Source: Lycium barbarum
Lineage: Eukaryota; Streptophyta; Magnoliopsida; Solanales; Solanaceae
Direction: 5' to 3'
Assembly: GCF_019175385.1 (NCBI RefSeq)
Contig: NC_083342.1
Span: 114,700,376-114,764,375, forward strand
Length of the DNA stretch: 64,000 nt
Shown here: one piece after another, positions 11,776 to 23,657 of the stretch
Position numbering within the stretch: position 1 is the stretch's first letter
How the letters are laid out: each line of letters starts with the position of its first letter
Notes under the pieces: generated by a model
What the model was told of the DNA's origin: nothing
Database searches by the model: none
The model's input: only the letters and a program-made list of their open reading frames with translations
Translations under genes and position numbers: made by a program

Positions 11776-12886
11776 TTACAAAAAAAAATACTTAGAGTGA
11801 AGATCATAGATTTTGTAACCTTTTTGAGTGGATAAGTATCCCATGAATACACTGGGAATTGCTCTAACAGAGAACTTATCATGAGTCTGAGTGGATGAGG
11901 CATAACTCAGACGGCCAAATACTCTTAAGTGAGATAAGGAGGGAGGATGTAAATAGAGCAATTCAAAGGGGGACTTGTACTTCAGAGATTGTGAAGCAAT
12001 CATATTTAGCACATATAATGCAGTAGACACACACTCTCCCCAAAATCTTAAGGGGATCGCACCTTGAAATCTTAAGGATCTAGCAATGTTCAAAAAATTT
12101 CTATGTCTCCTTTCAATTACACCATTCTGCTGTGGTGTATACACACATGAAGTTTGATGAAAAATACCAAGATCAGACATTAGACTTTGAAATGCATTAC
12201 TAAGAAATTCACAACCATTGTCAGTTCTCAACACTTTGATAGTAGTGGCAAACAGATTCTTTATTTTAGTTAGAAAATCTCTCAATACAACTGTGATCTC
12301 AGATTTGAATTGAATCAAGAACAACCAAGTGAACCTAGTATGATCATCCATCACAGTTACAAAGTACCTCTTATGACAGTAAGTAGGAACTCTATATGGT
12401 CTCCAAACATCACAATGCAACAAATCAAATGCAGACTTAGAGCTAGAACTGCTAATAAAATAGGGTAGTTTTGTATGTTTTGCTAGTGGACAAACTGTAC
12501 ATATATGATCTTCAAACTTGAGTAGTTTTAGGCTATCATTTTTCTTGACGATATCTATGGGAGCATGACCCATCCTCCTATGCCACAAAACACTGGAATC
12601 AGGTGCCTGATCCACTATGTTAACACATTTATTGAATTTGTGTTTGTAGTGATGATTGTTCCTTGAGAATATACAGCCTCTGCTCTTCTCTACCAATCCC
12701 TTTTACCAAGCCAGTGTAGAGATCCTGAAATATGACAAACTCAGGAAAAAAGGATACTGAACATTTTAGTTCCCTTGTGAGTTTAGACACTGCTAGGTTA
12801 TTGAACTTAAAGTTTGGTAAATACAGAACATTGGAGATGATGTGATTGTTCAATACTCTAGCAGTTCCTTTATGTGACACTGGCAC
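11776..12886 (-). pseudogene. copia GAG-pre-integrase and integrase
   Basis: Two overlapping frames (12886-12629 and 12696-11776) carry the pre-integrase zinc region (WHRRMGHAPIDIV, then CTVCPLAKHTKLP) and the integrase core. The core's DDE set is visible as LLHCDVW, RTDNGCEF and PQQNGVIERRHR. The shift between the two frames means Pol is not continuous. Function would be insertion of the cDNA into the host chromosome. Confidence 0.88.
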
Positions 12887-12959
12887 TACATTGCCATTTG
12901 GAAAATTAACACTGCTTCTTTATGCTTCAGGGATTTTTTGTTGCCTTTGAAGCATATCT

Positions 12960-13310
12960 AGTCTAGATATCATATGATCAGTGGCACCTGAGTCCACTAT
13001 CCATTTGTTACAAGCATTGTCAGTAACTAAAGCAGATAGGATACCTGCACCAGCTGTTGGAGTAGATGATTTCTCCTCATTTCCTTTTCCCAGCATCTGT
13101 ATTATCTGTTGATATTGTTCCTGAGTGAAATAAGGAGCTGGTGGTATGGCCTGAGATTCAAACTGAGTTGCACTTCCTTGGCTGGGTGCTGATGTTCTCC
13201 CAAAACTAGCAGATGAACCTTCAAATCCATCGATCTCATACCCTTGACTGCTTGAGTTTCCTACTACTTGATTTGCATACTGACCATTTCTTATGCCTTT
13301 CCTCTTGTGT
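12960..13310 (-). pseudogene. copia protease region
   Basis: On the minus strand near 12985-13015 the sequence reads WIVDSGATDHM, the aspartic protease active-site signature of copia Pol. The surrounding frame is interrupted by stops, so no long open frame spans it. Confidence 0.8.
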
Positions 13311-13315
13311 TTAGG

Positions 13316-14383
13316 CTAATTTGAGGGATAGCCAACCACTCTATAATACTTTTCCTTGTTATGACCCTTGTAGTTGCACACTTCACATATCGATGATTCT
13401 TTCTTAGGTCTGTAATTACCACTAGAGTTCATCCCTCTATTATGATACATTCCTCCTGTGTGTCCATTTCCTTGTCCATTACTAGAACTAAAACTAGGTT
13501 TATAGCCTCCACTAGTGATAGTACCACATGTGTAACTATTCCCATAAGAATTTGCAGACCCTGAACTACTAGCACCAGAACTACTGCCTTTGCCACTGTT
13601 CATTCCACCTCTGCTGCTAAAGAAAGTTGCTCCCTCTAGCAGATCAGTAACTTGACTTGTCTGAGTAAAATTTGCTAGTGATCTCTGACTCTCGTGATCT
13701 ATGAGCATTGAGTAAGCCTTATTAAGTGATGGAGTTGGTGTCATCATTAGGATTTGACTCCTAGAATAAGAGTAGTTTTCATTTAAGCCTATGAGAAATT
13801 GCAACAGCTTTTGGTAGCCAAAATGTTCTGAATATTTGCTAGATTTAGGACATTCACACCCTGGACAAGGCATGAGAGCATCAAACTCATCCCACAACTC
13901 CCTCGGTCTGGAAAAGTAGCTAAACATAGACATTACTCCTTGACTCAAAGTAACAATCTCTCTATGTAGGTACAAAACTCTAGATCCATTCACCTTATCG
14001 AATCTCTCTTTAAGATCTAGACAAACTTTATGAGCATTTGAAGCATATATTATACTGCTCAATAACTCTTTTCTAACAGAACTCATTATCCATGATAACA
14101 CTATAGCATTCACCTTTTCCCATTGTTCATGTAGTGATTCATCAAACGTATCTTTAGTATGTCTACCATCAATAAATCATAAATTGCTCTTACCTTTTAA
14201 ACCTAGAATTATAGATCTACTCCACAAGGCAAAGTTTTCAGATCCAATCAGTTGAAGAGAAATAAGAGAACTACCTGTAGTGTCATTTGGTTGCAGATAG
14301 AGTGGATGACTATGTCCTATCTCTACTATTTGATTCTCTATACCAGTGCTTGTAGCAGTATTAGATTCATTTCCAATCGCCAT
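13316..14383 (-). pseudogene. copia Gag, interrupted
   Basis: The frame starting at 14383 (MAIGNESNTATSTG) has copia Gag features such as NFALWSRSIILGLKGK and stops at about 14177. Gag continues in 14113-13316 (NAIVLSWIMSSV, LYLHREI, ELWDEFDAL, LIGLNENY), ending in a Ser/Gly-rich tail and a zinc knuckle CEVCNYKGHNKEKYY. The knuckle has lost its last Cys, which is Tyr here. It would package RNA into cytoplasmic particles if intact. Confidence 0.85.
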
Positions 14384-14569
14384 TGATGAACTCGAATTGG
14401 ATTAGCTTTCCAAACAGATCCTAGCTCAAAACAAATAATCAAACAAGGAGAAAAAAATTTCTTCTACAGATTTCAAAGGATTTTTTTTCCTTTATCACTG
14501 AATGTGTTGAACCGAAGCTTCTCCTGCTTCGATCCTCACCTCTCGATCAGCGTGAGTTTGATTTACGTA

Positions 14570-14582
14570 GGCTCTGATACCA
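14570..14582 (-). other. primer binding site, initiator tRNA-Met type
   Basis: Directly inside the 5' LTR the minus strand reads TGGTATCAGAGCC, the standard copia primer site complementary to the 3' end of initiator tRNA-Met. Confidence 0.93.
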
Positions 14583-14865
14583 TGTTAATTGTCATGGATT
14601 TGTTTGGAATTATACAGAAGCAACAAAAATGAATCTTAGAGAAAAAGCTTAGAGAGAAAGAAGATTGAGAAATATCTTCTTCATTGAAATGAAATGATCT
14701 CCACCTTTTACATGAATAACTAACTATGTATATATATGCCACATAGATCATTACAACTGTCATCCAGCTATACCTCTAACTAACTAACCACTCCACTCAC
14801 TAAGCTAACTGCTTGTAACTAACTGCTAACTTAATCAGCTTGCCTATTTACTTTAGCTGCTCAAC
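14583..14865 (-). repeat. 5' LTR of copia element, 283 bp
   Basis: Full-length LTR, beginning TGTTAA and ending CAACA on the plus strand, flanked outside by the GATGG target duplication. It has about 53 bases that the other LTR lacks, including the stretch around 14664-14717. Confidence 0.93.
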
Positions 14866-14870
14866 AGATG

Positions 14871-16294
14871 GTGTTTATTAATCTACCCCTTCTCAACCTT
14901 TTACTATCTCACACTCATTTTACCCGTATGATAAGTTTTTTTATGTTCACCCTAAATAATCACCAAACTTGCCATTTATAAAGAACTAATAAAATTTGAA
15001 TTATTCTCAATAAATAATTTTCTCGTTCTAAAAAAGAATATTATTAAAGTAATCAATGATGTAATAAGTGATGTTTTCTACTTCTTTTATTCAAATTTAA
15101 GTTATAATATCATACAATGTAAATAAATTTTCCCTATAAATATCATATAGCCTGTTGTAACGTGTTATTTTCTTAAATTATCACATTATATGTCAACTTA
15201 GAATAATCTACAAACTGTCTAATGCATGTAATAGATTAATGACTCGTTAATTACCTTTTAAATGACTAATTGAATGTTTGTATTTCTTGGCACAACTTTT
15301 AAATTGCATGACCCTAAGCTGTAAAAATCTTCAGCCACTTCGTCGTCTGTGGCCTTCATGAAATACTTTTCTGTTTGTAAGAGAGAGTTACTCGTTCATA
15401 AACAAAATTCTAGATAACCTTTTCAATAAAGCCTACAACATGAAAATGAAAGTCAAATAGACTAAAAGTAGAAAGGATCTTTGTGTGTTTACCTTGAGTT
15501 CCCAAAATTTGAAGTTGAAGACTCTAAATTATTTCAAGATTTTCAAAGATAAAAGTACTTAACTCTGTCGAAAAAAAAATTAGTATCTCATGAATTTTCT
15601 CAGAATCAAGTGATATTCTAAACAAAGAATGAAAATTGTAAAACTAATACTGCAAAATTTGGAGAGAATTTTAAGTTACTCGGTGATTAAAAAAAATTCT
15701 AGATGACCTTTTCGATAAAGCCTACAACATGAAAATGAACGTCAAATCATTGAAGTAAAACTAAAAGTAGAAAGGATCTTTATGCATTTACGTTGGGTAC
15801 CCAAAATTTGAAGTTGAACACTCTTAACTTATTCCAAAATATTCTACGAAAAAAGTACTTAACTATGTGGGGGGCAAAATTAGTATCCAATGAAATAATT
15901 TCAGAATCAAGTAATATACAAAACAAAGAATGAAAATTGTACAACTTAAACTCTAAATGTAGAGAGAAATTTATTGTATGTTGTAACGACGCACTCCACA
16001 GCAACCTTGGCAGGGAAGATTTTATATGATGAAGAAGCTCCAAACTAAGAGGAGTAAACAAATGTGACGTTTGGGATGGAAAACAAAAGTGAGCGTTTTA
16101 TTTTATCGTCAAAAGTGACGGTTAGTGCATCTCTAAAACTTTAAAGAGCAAAATTACTCAAAATGGTGTGCCTGTCCCATTATGTAAGTTAATGAAGGCA
16201 ACGTTTCATTCTTTATGTAAGGATGAAACGTTAATTAATATTTTTAATTTAAAAAAATAAAGAAGATGGCAAAAAAGATAAATGTCTTTCTAAG

Positions 16295-16370
<76 letters not shown>

Positions 16371-17020
16371 AAGAGAGAGAGATTTTCGAGGGCATTTGTT
16401 TCTCTTTTTGACGTTCTTGTATATATGGAGTCAGGAGTGGATCGACATGGCCCTTCTTCAGAAATTACACGGTTTATATATGGTCAAATTTTTGCTTTTT
16501 TATGTGTATATATTATATGTTGAATCTCCTTAATACAAACGAAAAACTAAGTTCAATGTTAAAGGGAGGTTCAAATTTACATACAACATGCAGGTTCAAG
16601 TCTCACTGACAACTTTTTCTTTAATTTTTGAACCCGCTTAGCAAAATTTATGCCTCCGCCACTGCATGGAGTGCTGCGGTTTGAAAAATGCTTACAAGGA
16701 AAGATTTATAACTGATTGAGGGCTTGAAATGGTCGCGATAATCAAAAAATTATACAAAAATTGATTATTAATATAGAGACATATTTTGCCAATCTGACAA
16801 AACTTGTGAATAATTTAATAAGATAGTCCGAAAATAGTACCAACTCTTGCTAATCCATCAAAATTTGGAGTAAATAATTGAACAACATGTGCAAGTTTTG
16901 TGAAGCTACAAGAATTTGCAAACAATTTGACATGATAGATATAATGAAAATAGTACAGTACTAAGTCTTGTCAATCTATTACTCCTCCAACTTAAAAGGT
17001 TAATTAGATTTTACTTTTTT
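14871..17020. other. gene-free spacer with a degenerate tandem duplication
   Basis: No gene is seen. Segments about 15410-15675 and 15700-15975 are diverged direct copies. Both contain 'aaagcctacaacatgaaaatga', 'aaaagtagaaaggatctt', 'aaaatttgaagttgaa' and 'caaagaatgaaaattgta' in the same order. A (TA)n tract and a short (GA)n tract follow at 16299-16381. Confidence 0.55.
16299..16381. repeat. compound microsatellite (TA)n then (GA)n
   Basis: About 30 TA units (16299-16358) followed directly by an imperfect GA run to 16381. The open frame across it is a by-product of the repeat. Confidence 0.95.
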
Positions 17021-17279
17021 TAAAAGGGTCAAATATACCCCTCTACTTTAGCTTATTGGCTAAATTTGCCCTCTGTTAGCCAAAGTAGTCAAATATACCC
17101 CTTCCGTTACAAGTTAGGGCCAAATATACCCCTATCGTTAGCAAAGTTTTAAAAATATCCCTCATTTCTACCATATTCCCACATAAGCAAGCCTAGTCAT
17201 TGGAATTGGGTGACATGGATGCCACATGGCATTTAACTTATTCTATGTGGTGCCTACGTCAATGGCCTAGAATTTTAAG

Positions 17280-17284
<5 letters not shown>

Positions 17285-17337
<53 letters not shown>
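17285..17337. repeat. (CT)n microsatellite in the LINE leader
   Basis: About 26 uninterrupted CT units, 25 bases after the 5' end of the LINE. Confidence 0.95.
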
Positions 17338-17338
<1 letters not shown>

Positions 17339-17879
17339 AGAAGATAACCCAACGTTCCTCTTCCCATCCCCCAGCCCCCCGCCTACCCCCACCCTCCAAC
17401 TCCGGTCAGTAACCTCCCGGAGGCCGCTCCAGGTAAGTTGTCTCTCTCCTAGGGTTTGTGATGCCCTATATCCTCCCCCCACCCCAATCTTCTTCTCCTA
17501 TCTTCTTTATCTTCTCTCCTTTATTCTTTCTTACGTTCCCTGCCCCTTTTTCCTCCTATTGGGGCCTGCGAATCTAGTTCCGGAAGATTTGAGTTTACGG
17601 CATGAACAGTGTTTCAGACGTGAACATTGATTTTGGGGTGAACAGTGAATCGGCGTGAGCAGGTTCTGTCTAGCTGGAGTTGGTACCTACGTTTGCATCT
17701 CTTAATTCTTTGTTTTTTTTTATCCTTGTAGCTAATTTACATTCTTGCATTACTTATATTGTTCTTGTCGTAGTATTTAGACTTTTATCTAGATTATTGC
17801 TAAATTGTGTTTTAGTATTGATTCTTGCCTATTTGAGTAGTTTATATTTGCTTTATTGTCTTGGTAGACGATGATAGAC

Positions 17880-20796
17880 TAGGGTCATGTTCTCGGACGG
17901 GGGTGAGGGTTGGAGGGGATAGGTGGGTTAAGGGAGTTTCTAGTCTGCGAATAGGGTCTTGGAATAATGAGACTTTATCGGGGAAGTCTATTGAACTAGT
18001 TAAGATTCTTAAGAAGAGGAGGATTAATATAGCTTATATCCAGGAGACTAAATGGGTAGGATCCAGGGCTAAAGATGTGGACGAGTGTAAGCTATGGTTC
18101 TCAGGTAGGTTAAGAGATAGGAATGGGGTAGGCATTTTAGTAGATAGTGACTTAAGAGACCAGGTGGTAAGGGTTAAGAGGGTCAATTATAGGATGATGA
18201 CGATTAAGCTGGTCGTTGAAGGGTTTATTTTGCACATTATTAGTGCTTACGTGCCGCAAGCGGGCTTGGGAGAGGAGGAGAAGAGATGTTTTTGGGAGGA
18301 TTTGGATGAGATGGTGGGAGGTATATCGCCAACTGAGAAGCAATTCATATGAGGAGATTTTAATGGACATATCGGGTTAATTTCGGGGGGATATGACGAT
18401 GTGCCTGGAGGTTGTGATTTCGGGGACAGGAACGGAGGAAGAGTTGCACTGTTGGATTTCGCAAAAGCCTTTGGACTGGTGATAGCCAATTCGAGTTTCC
18501 CGAAAAAGGAGGAGCACTTAGTAACCTTTCGTAGTTCGGTGGCTAAGACACAAATAGACTTTTTACTCCTTAGGAAGGGCGATAAAGGTCTCTATAAAGA
18601 CTGCAAGGTGATTCCGAGTGAGAGCCTAGCGACCTAGCATAAGCTCTTAGTGATGGACTTGGAGATCAAGATGAGGAAGAGAAAGAAGCTCGTGGATGAC
18701 AAGCCTAGGATCAAATGGGGGAGTTTGACCATGACGAGTGCCCTAGAGATGGGGGAGAAATTGAGGGCTATGGGAGCTTGAGAGAGTAGTGGGGAAGCGA
18801 CTGACATATGGGATAGGACGGCCAGTTGCATTAGGGAAGCAGCTAGAGAGGTGCTGGGGGTCTCGAAGCGTAGTCGTTGCCGGCACCGAGGGGACTGGTG
18901 GTGGAATGGAAAAGTTCAAGAGAAGGTAGAAGCAAAGAAGGTAGCGTATGCGAAGTTGGTAGACAACCAGGATAATGAGGAGAAGCGGACGAATAGGGAA
19001 TTGTATAAGATGGCGAGGAAGGAGGCAAAGTTAGCGGTTACAGTGGCAAAAACAGCAGCTTTTGAACGCCTGTATGCAGAACTAGAGGACAAAGGCAGGG
19101 ATAAGAAGCTATACCGACTAGCCAAGCTAGGGAGAGGAGGGCGCGTGACTTGGATCAGGTGAAGTGAATCAAGGACGAGAATGGCAGGGTACTGGTGGAG
19201 GACGCTTTCATTAGACAGAGATGGCAGTCATGCTTCCACAAATTCTTGAATGACGAAGGGGACAGAGACATTGTATTGGGAGATTTGGAGTACTCTGAGA
19301 GGTGTCGTGATTTTGGATATTGTAGGAGTATAAAGATTGAGGAAGTTAAGGGTGTTGTTCATAGGATGAGTAGGGGAAGAGCGACCGGGCCCGACGAGAT
19401 TCCTAGGGAATTTCGGAAGACTGCAGGCAGGGCAGGTTTGAAGTGGTTGACTCGGTTATTTAATGTCATCTTTAAGAAGGCTAAGATGCCCGAATAATGG
19501 CGATGCAGTACAATGATTCCATTGTACAAGAACAACGACGACATTCAAAGTTGCAAGAACTACAGAGGGATCAAGCTGCTAAACCACACTATGAAAGTGT
19601 GGGAAAGAGTGGTGGAGATGGGGGTGCAGAGAGACGTGTCTATTTCAGAGAACCAGTTCGGATTCATGCCGAGGCGCTCTACTACAGAAGCTATTCATCT
19701 TGTACGGAGACTGGTGGAGCAGTATAGGGAGAGGAAGAGGGACTTACACATGGTGTTCATCGACCTAGAAAAGGAGTACGACAAAGTGCCGAGAGAGGTT
19801 CTATGGAGATGCTTGGAGGCTAGAGGTGTACCTGTAGCGTACATTAGGGCGATCAAGGACATATATGATGGGGCCAAGACCAGGGTAAGGACTATGGGTG
19901 GAGACTCAGAGCACTTCCCAGTTATGATGGGGTTGCACCAGGGATCAGCTTTTAGCCTATTTTTATTTTCCTTGGTGATGGATGGATTGACGCGGAAAAT
20001 TCAAGGTGAGGTGCCATGGTGTATGTTATTCGCGGATGACATAGTCCTGATTAACGAGACTCGCAGCGGAGTTAACGCTAAGTTGGAGGTTTGGAGACAA
20101 ATTCTGGAGTCTAAAGGGTTCAAGTTGAGTAGGATCAAGATAGAGTACTTAGAGTGCAAGTTCAACGATATAGTACATGAGGCTGACGTAGAAGTGAAGC
20201 TTGGCACCTAGGTCATACAGAAGATAGATAGTTTCAAGTATCTTGGGTCTATTATACAAGGAAATAGGGATATTGATGATGACGTCACACACCGTATTGG
20301 TGCAGGGTGGATGAAATGGAGGCTTACCTCCGGAGTGTTGTGCGACAAGAAGGTGCCACCAAAACTCAAAGGCAAGTTCTACAAAGTGGTGGTTAGGCCG
20401 ACTATGTTGTATGGGGTGGAGTGTTGGTCAGTCAAGAAGTCTCACGTTCAGAAGATGATAGTGGCGGAAATCAGAATGCTACGATGGATATGTGGGAGCA
20501 CTAGGAGCGATAGGATTAGGAATGAAGTTATCTGAGACAAGGTAGGAGTAGCCTCGGTGGAGGACAAGATGCGAAAAGCGAGGCTGAGATGGTTTGGGCA
20601 TGTGATGCGGAGAGACACAAATGCCCCAGTGCGGAGGTGCGAGAGGCTGGCTATGGTCGGTTTCAGAAGAGGTAGAGGTAGGCCGAAGAAGTATTGGGGA
20701 GAGGTAATTAGACACAACATGACGCATCTTCAGCTTACTGAGGACATGACCTTAGATAGGAGGGTATGGAGGACTCAAATCAGGATAGAAGGCTAG
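17880..20796 (+). pseudogene. LINE ORF: endonuclease and reverse transcriptase, with stops
   Basis: The endonuclease runs from about 17930 (RIGSWNNETL, IAYIQETKWVG, HIISAYVPQAG) and continues past a TGA at 18350 as GDFNGHIG, then IDFLL, with another stop, TAG, at 18636. A basic linker spans about 18850-19160. The reverse transcriptase follows in 19195-20211 ([45 protein letters not shown] at 20029-20040). The C-terminal part at 20311-20796 has [18 protein letters not shown] and [11 protein letters not shown]. The damage is a handful of stops and small shifts, so the copy is fairly young. Confidence 0.88.
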
Positions 20797-20984
20797 TAGG
20801 TAGTCGCGTTTATCCTTTCTTGCGAGTAGTTGCATTGATCTTTAGTTTCTTGTCCCTTGATTTCTGCGAGTATATGTTTGAACAGAATGGTTTATCGTGG
20901 CTTATTCACTTTCGTTGTTTTCATTTTCATAATTGCTTTGAATTGTTTACCGTATCTAACCTTTCCTATGCTTTTTCTTGAGCC

Positions 20985-21092
20985 GAGGGTCTTCCGGAAA
21001 TAGCCTCCCTACCTAAGGTAAGGATAAGGTCTGCGTATAATCTACCCTCCCCAGACCTCACATTGTAGGACTCACTGGGTATGTTGTTGTTG
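20985..21092 (+). repeat. LINE 3' tail shared with TS SINE
   Basis: Contains 'gccgagggtc', 'ggaaatagcctc', 'aaggtctgcgta', 'ctaccctccccagacc' and a terminal TTG repeat. These blocks are the known 3' region of the tobacco TS SINE. A second copy lies at about 28333-28457. Confidence 0.8.
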
Positions 21093-21830
21093 TATGTGGT
21101 GCCTACGTGGCAATTTTTTAAAAAACAATCTAGAAAATTATTTTTTTTTAAAATAAATCTGAAAAAAATGTTTTTTATTAAAAATCTGAAACTTTTTTGT
21201 TTTAATAAAACCTGTTTTTTTAAAATATATTCTTGAAAATTGGATATTTTAGTTAAAAAAATATGGAAAATGATTTTTTTAAAATTTGAAAAACTGTAAA
21301 GTATTTTTTAGTGATGTTCTCTTTTAGATATTCTGAAATTTAAGAGTCCTAACCAGTCCAACAAAAAATTAGGAATAACAGGCCTTATATATAAAAAAAT
21401 ACTTTACAGTTTTCCAGATTAAAAAAAAAAAACATTTTCTAGACTTTTTTTTGACTAAAATATCCAATTTTCGAGAATATATTTAAAAAACACGGGTTTT
21501 ATTAAAACAAAAAAGTTTCAGAAAAGCCTTTTTTTTTTTTCAGATTTGTTTTAAAAAAATCAATTTTCTAGATTGTTTTAAAAAAAATTGTCACGTAGGC
21601 ACCACATATAATAAGTTAAATTTCATTCACCCAATTCCAATGATTAGACTTGCTTATGTGGGAATATATTAGAAATGAGGGATATTTTTGAAACTTTGCT
21701 AACGGTAGGGGTATATTTGGCCCCAACTTGTAACGGAAGGGGTATATTTGAGTACTTTGACTAACGGAGGGTAAATTTAGCCAATAAACTAAAGTAGAGG
21801 AGTGTATTTGACCATTTTCCCTTTATTAAA

Positions 21831-22613
21831 ACTGCTATTTTTAGTAGTTTTGATTTGAAAAGCTGGGACAAGGAGCTTTCAGCCCAGCCCAAAAAATGGA
21901 TACCCATAGTTCAACGAACCAATGATGTCGTTATATCTCCCCTTCCTATTGATCTAGAGGATGTTTGAATTGATTTATTTTTATTGAAAAAATATTATTT
22001 AATATCTCAAAAAGAATTATTTGTGTATAATTACATTTGAAAGACAATTAATTCTATAGCCTTAGTGGCTGACATTTATTTCCATCCCTTGAATACCCAT
22101 TGATTGGCCATTACTTCCATTACATTTCTAACGTCCAAAATTAGCCTTTGTAACAGCCATTTAATTTTCTAAACGTTAACCTTTGTAATTGATCAGTGAA
22201 TAATCTTTAATGATTGTTACAATGAATGATTTTATAATGTTAGCTTCTCTCCATTTTCGTTCCATATATTATCCTCGACTTCTTCACTTTGAGATGTGCA
22301 GAAATAGTGACCAGTTCTTCCTTTTTTATGTTCTTTTGCTGGGTTTTATATCATTTAATCTTTGTTAGATTCTACCTCCTAATTTTATACTATAAGAGCT
22401 TGTTGAATTATGGGATATACCTACATCGGGTGAAATATCCTTAAGGACAGTGTCCCTGAACACCCTCAAGCTTTCAAGAATTCCTTACAAGTATTCGTGA
22501 TAAGTATTTTCCGCAAGACTTTCCAACAACTTTAAGTGCTTATAAAATCTTTTTTCAACTTTTTGTGATGTTTGGGAAGGTAAAAAGTATTTTTAAGCGC
22601 ACACAGACTAATA
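21831..22613. other. gene-free spacer
   Basis: AT-rich, with no gene or clear repeat recognised beyond the border of the foldback element. Confidence 0.35.
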
Positions 22614-22929
22614 CTCCCTCTGTCTCAAAATATTTGTCGTCCTTACTAAAAATACTTGTCTCAAAATATTTGTCGTTTTATTTACCCAAGATAAAATTAA
22701 GTAGTTTTTCCCATTTTACCCTTGTATTAATTACATCGATGGGCTGATTTTGTGAGTTCACATACCAACATTTAAGATTTTTCATCATTAATGGAGTAAA
22801 TATTTATTGAAGAGAGAGAACATAATAGAAATATGTTTAAGGGTAAAATAGTCAAAACGTACCCTTATAAATGCTATATTAATGGGCGTGTAAATGAAAA
22901 ATGTGACAAATATTTTGAGACGGAGGGAG
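22614..22929. mobile_element. Stowaway MITE, 316 bp
   Basis: Termini CTCCCTCTGTCTCAAAATAT and its complement (ending GAGACGGAGGGAG) are flanked by TA on both sides (22612-22613 and 22930-22931). This is the CTCCCTCCGT-type Stowaway signature with its TA target. It has no coding capacity; mobilisation would need a mariner-like transposase from elsewhere. Confidence 0.88.
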
Positions 22930-23111
22930 TAAAAGTTGAGTATTCCCAAATTATGACTTTTAAAGCTATTGTTAAAAAGTCAATCCAAACCCCCTCCTAG
23001 TATCTTGTCATTTTTTGGGGTCCGTTGCTTTGTCTGCGAAAGAAACTTCGAAAGGTATGATTTTTCGAATCCCTCCTCTCGATATATTGGGATTCTGCAG
23101 AATAATTTAGT

Positions 23112-23357
23112 AGGCGTTTCGCCATAGAAACCAAAAGCTTTTTCACTTTTTTTTTGGAATTTTGGAGTTGGAGCTGAAGTTGTGTTTGGCCATAGTTTTT
23201 GCTAATAGTATTTTTTTTTGTTGGTATGTACTTTTTTGACAAGGTTTTGGTTGTAAAAAAGGTGATAAAAGCGAAAAACAATTTTTTTTTTTTTTTTTTG
23301 AAAAAGGTGAAAAAAAAACGGAAAAAAGTGAATAATTCTTATGGCCAAACGGTCCTT
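23112..23357. mobile_element. MITE with 'aggcgttt.gccata' termini
   Basis: Starts aggcgtttcgccata and ends tatggccaaacggtcct, imperfect inverted termini. Inside are T-rich tracts and the block 'tttggccatag'. Related termini occur at 35560 and near 36122. It is probably a hAT-like non-autonomous element common in solanaceous genomes, but no clear target duplication was seen. Confidence 0.55.
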
Positions 23358-23657
23358 AGTTATATCTGTTTTCTTATTATTTTCTCTTTATTCTTATCTA
23401 TTTTCAGATGATTATTTTCGCATGAGTTGGGTATCTCGTCTTTGGTTTGTTGTTCTAGCTAGTTACTAATATCATTGTTGATGTGTAGTTGTAACTATAT
23501 TTTTTGAACGTTTGTTGAGAATTCTTGGTGATTTTTCCGTTTTTCTCTATACTTCAATGCTTCTTAATGTAAAGGATCTTCCAGGCTGAAATATTTTAGA
23601 CGTCGCAAAACAAGAAGTGGTAGAAAGGGAGTATAAAAAAAGTGATTATTAGAAAAT

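Larger units (their letters stand above)
9530..14865 (-). mobile_element. Ty1/copia LTR retrotransposon, structurally complete, mutated
   Basis: A 5.3-kb element on the minus strand, flanked by a perfect 5-base target duplication GATGG (9525-9529 and 14866-14870). Both LTRs begin TGTTAA and end CAACA on the plus strand. The internal order on the minus strand is PBS, gag, protease, integrase, reverse transcriptase, RNase H, PPT. Integrase precedes reverse transcriptase, which defines Ty1/copia. The open frames are broken by several stops and the YVDD motif reads YVND, so the copy is inactive. Confidence 0.95.
17260..21092 (+). mobile_element. RTE-type LINE, nearly full length, 16-bp TSD
   Basis: The insertion is bounded by a perfect 16-base duplication, tatgtggtgcctacgt (17244-17259 and 21093-21108). 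It has a leader with a CT microsatellite, an endonuclease domain, a reverse transcriptase domain and a 3' tail ending in (TTG)n. The ending 'gccgagggtcttccgg...ggtatgttgttgttg' is shared with the solanaceous TS SINE, so this LINE is of the kind expected to mobilise that SINE (inference). Several point-mutation stops interrupt the coding frame. Confidence 0.9.
17021..21830. mobile_element. large palindromic foldback element, split by a LINE
   Basis: The left arm, 17021-17259, and the right end, about 21600-21830, are long imperfect inverted repeats. The left reads 'gggtcaaatatacccctctactttagc' in pieces and the right ends in its complement. The right side also contains a second inverted pair, about 21093-21340 against 21360-21605, sharing 'gtggtgcctacgtggcaatt' and its complement. 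Without the LINE at 17260-21092 the element is roughly one kilobase and almost wholly self-complementary. No transposase is present, and no target duplication could be assigned with confidence. Confidence 0.75.

Noticed and set aside
16266..16523. 85-codon open frame with Tyr-Ile repeats
   Set aside because: It is only the translation of the TA and GA microsatellite.
17680..17874. hydrophobic 64-codon frame as LINE ORF1
   Set aside because: No nucleic-acid-binding motif, and the sequence is T-rich leader; RTE-type LINEs often lack ORF1.
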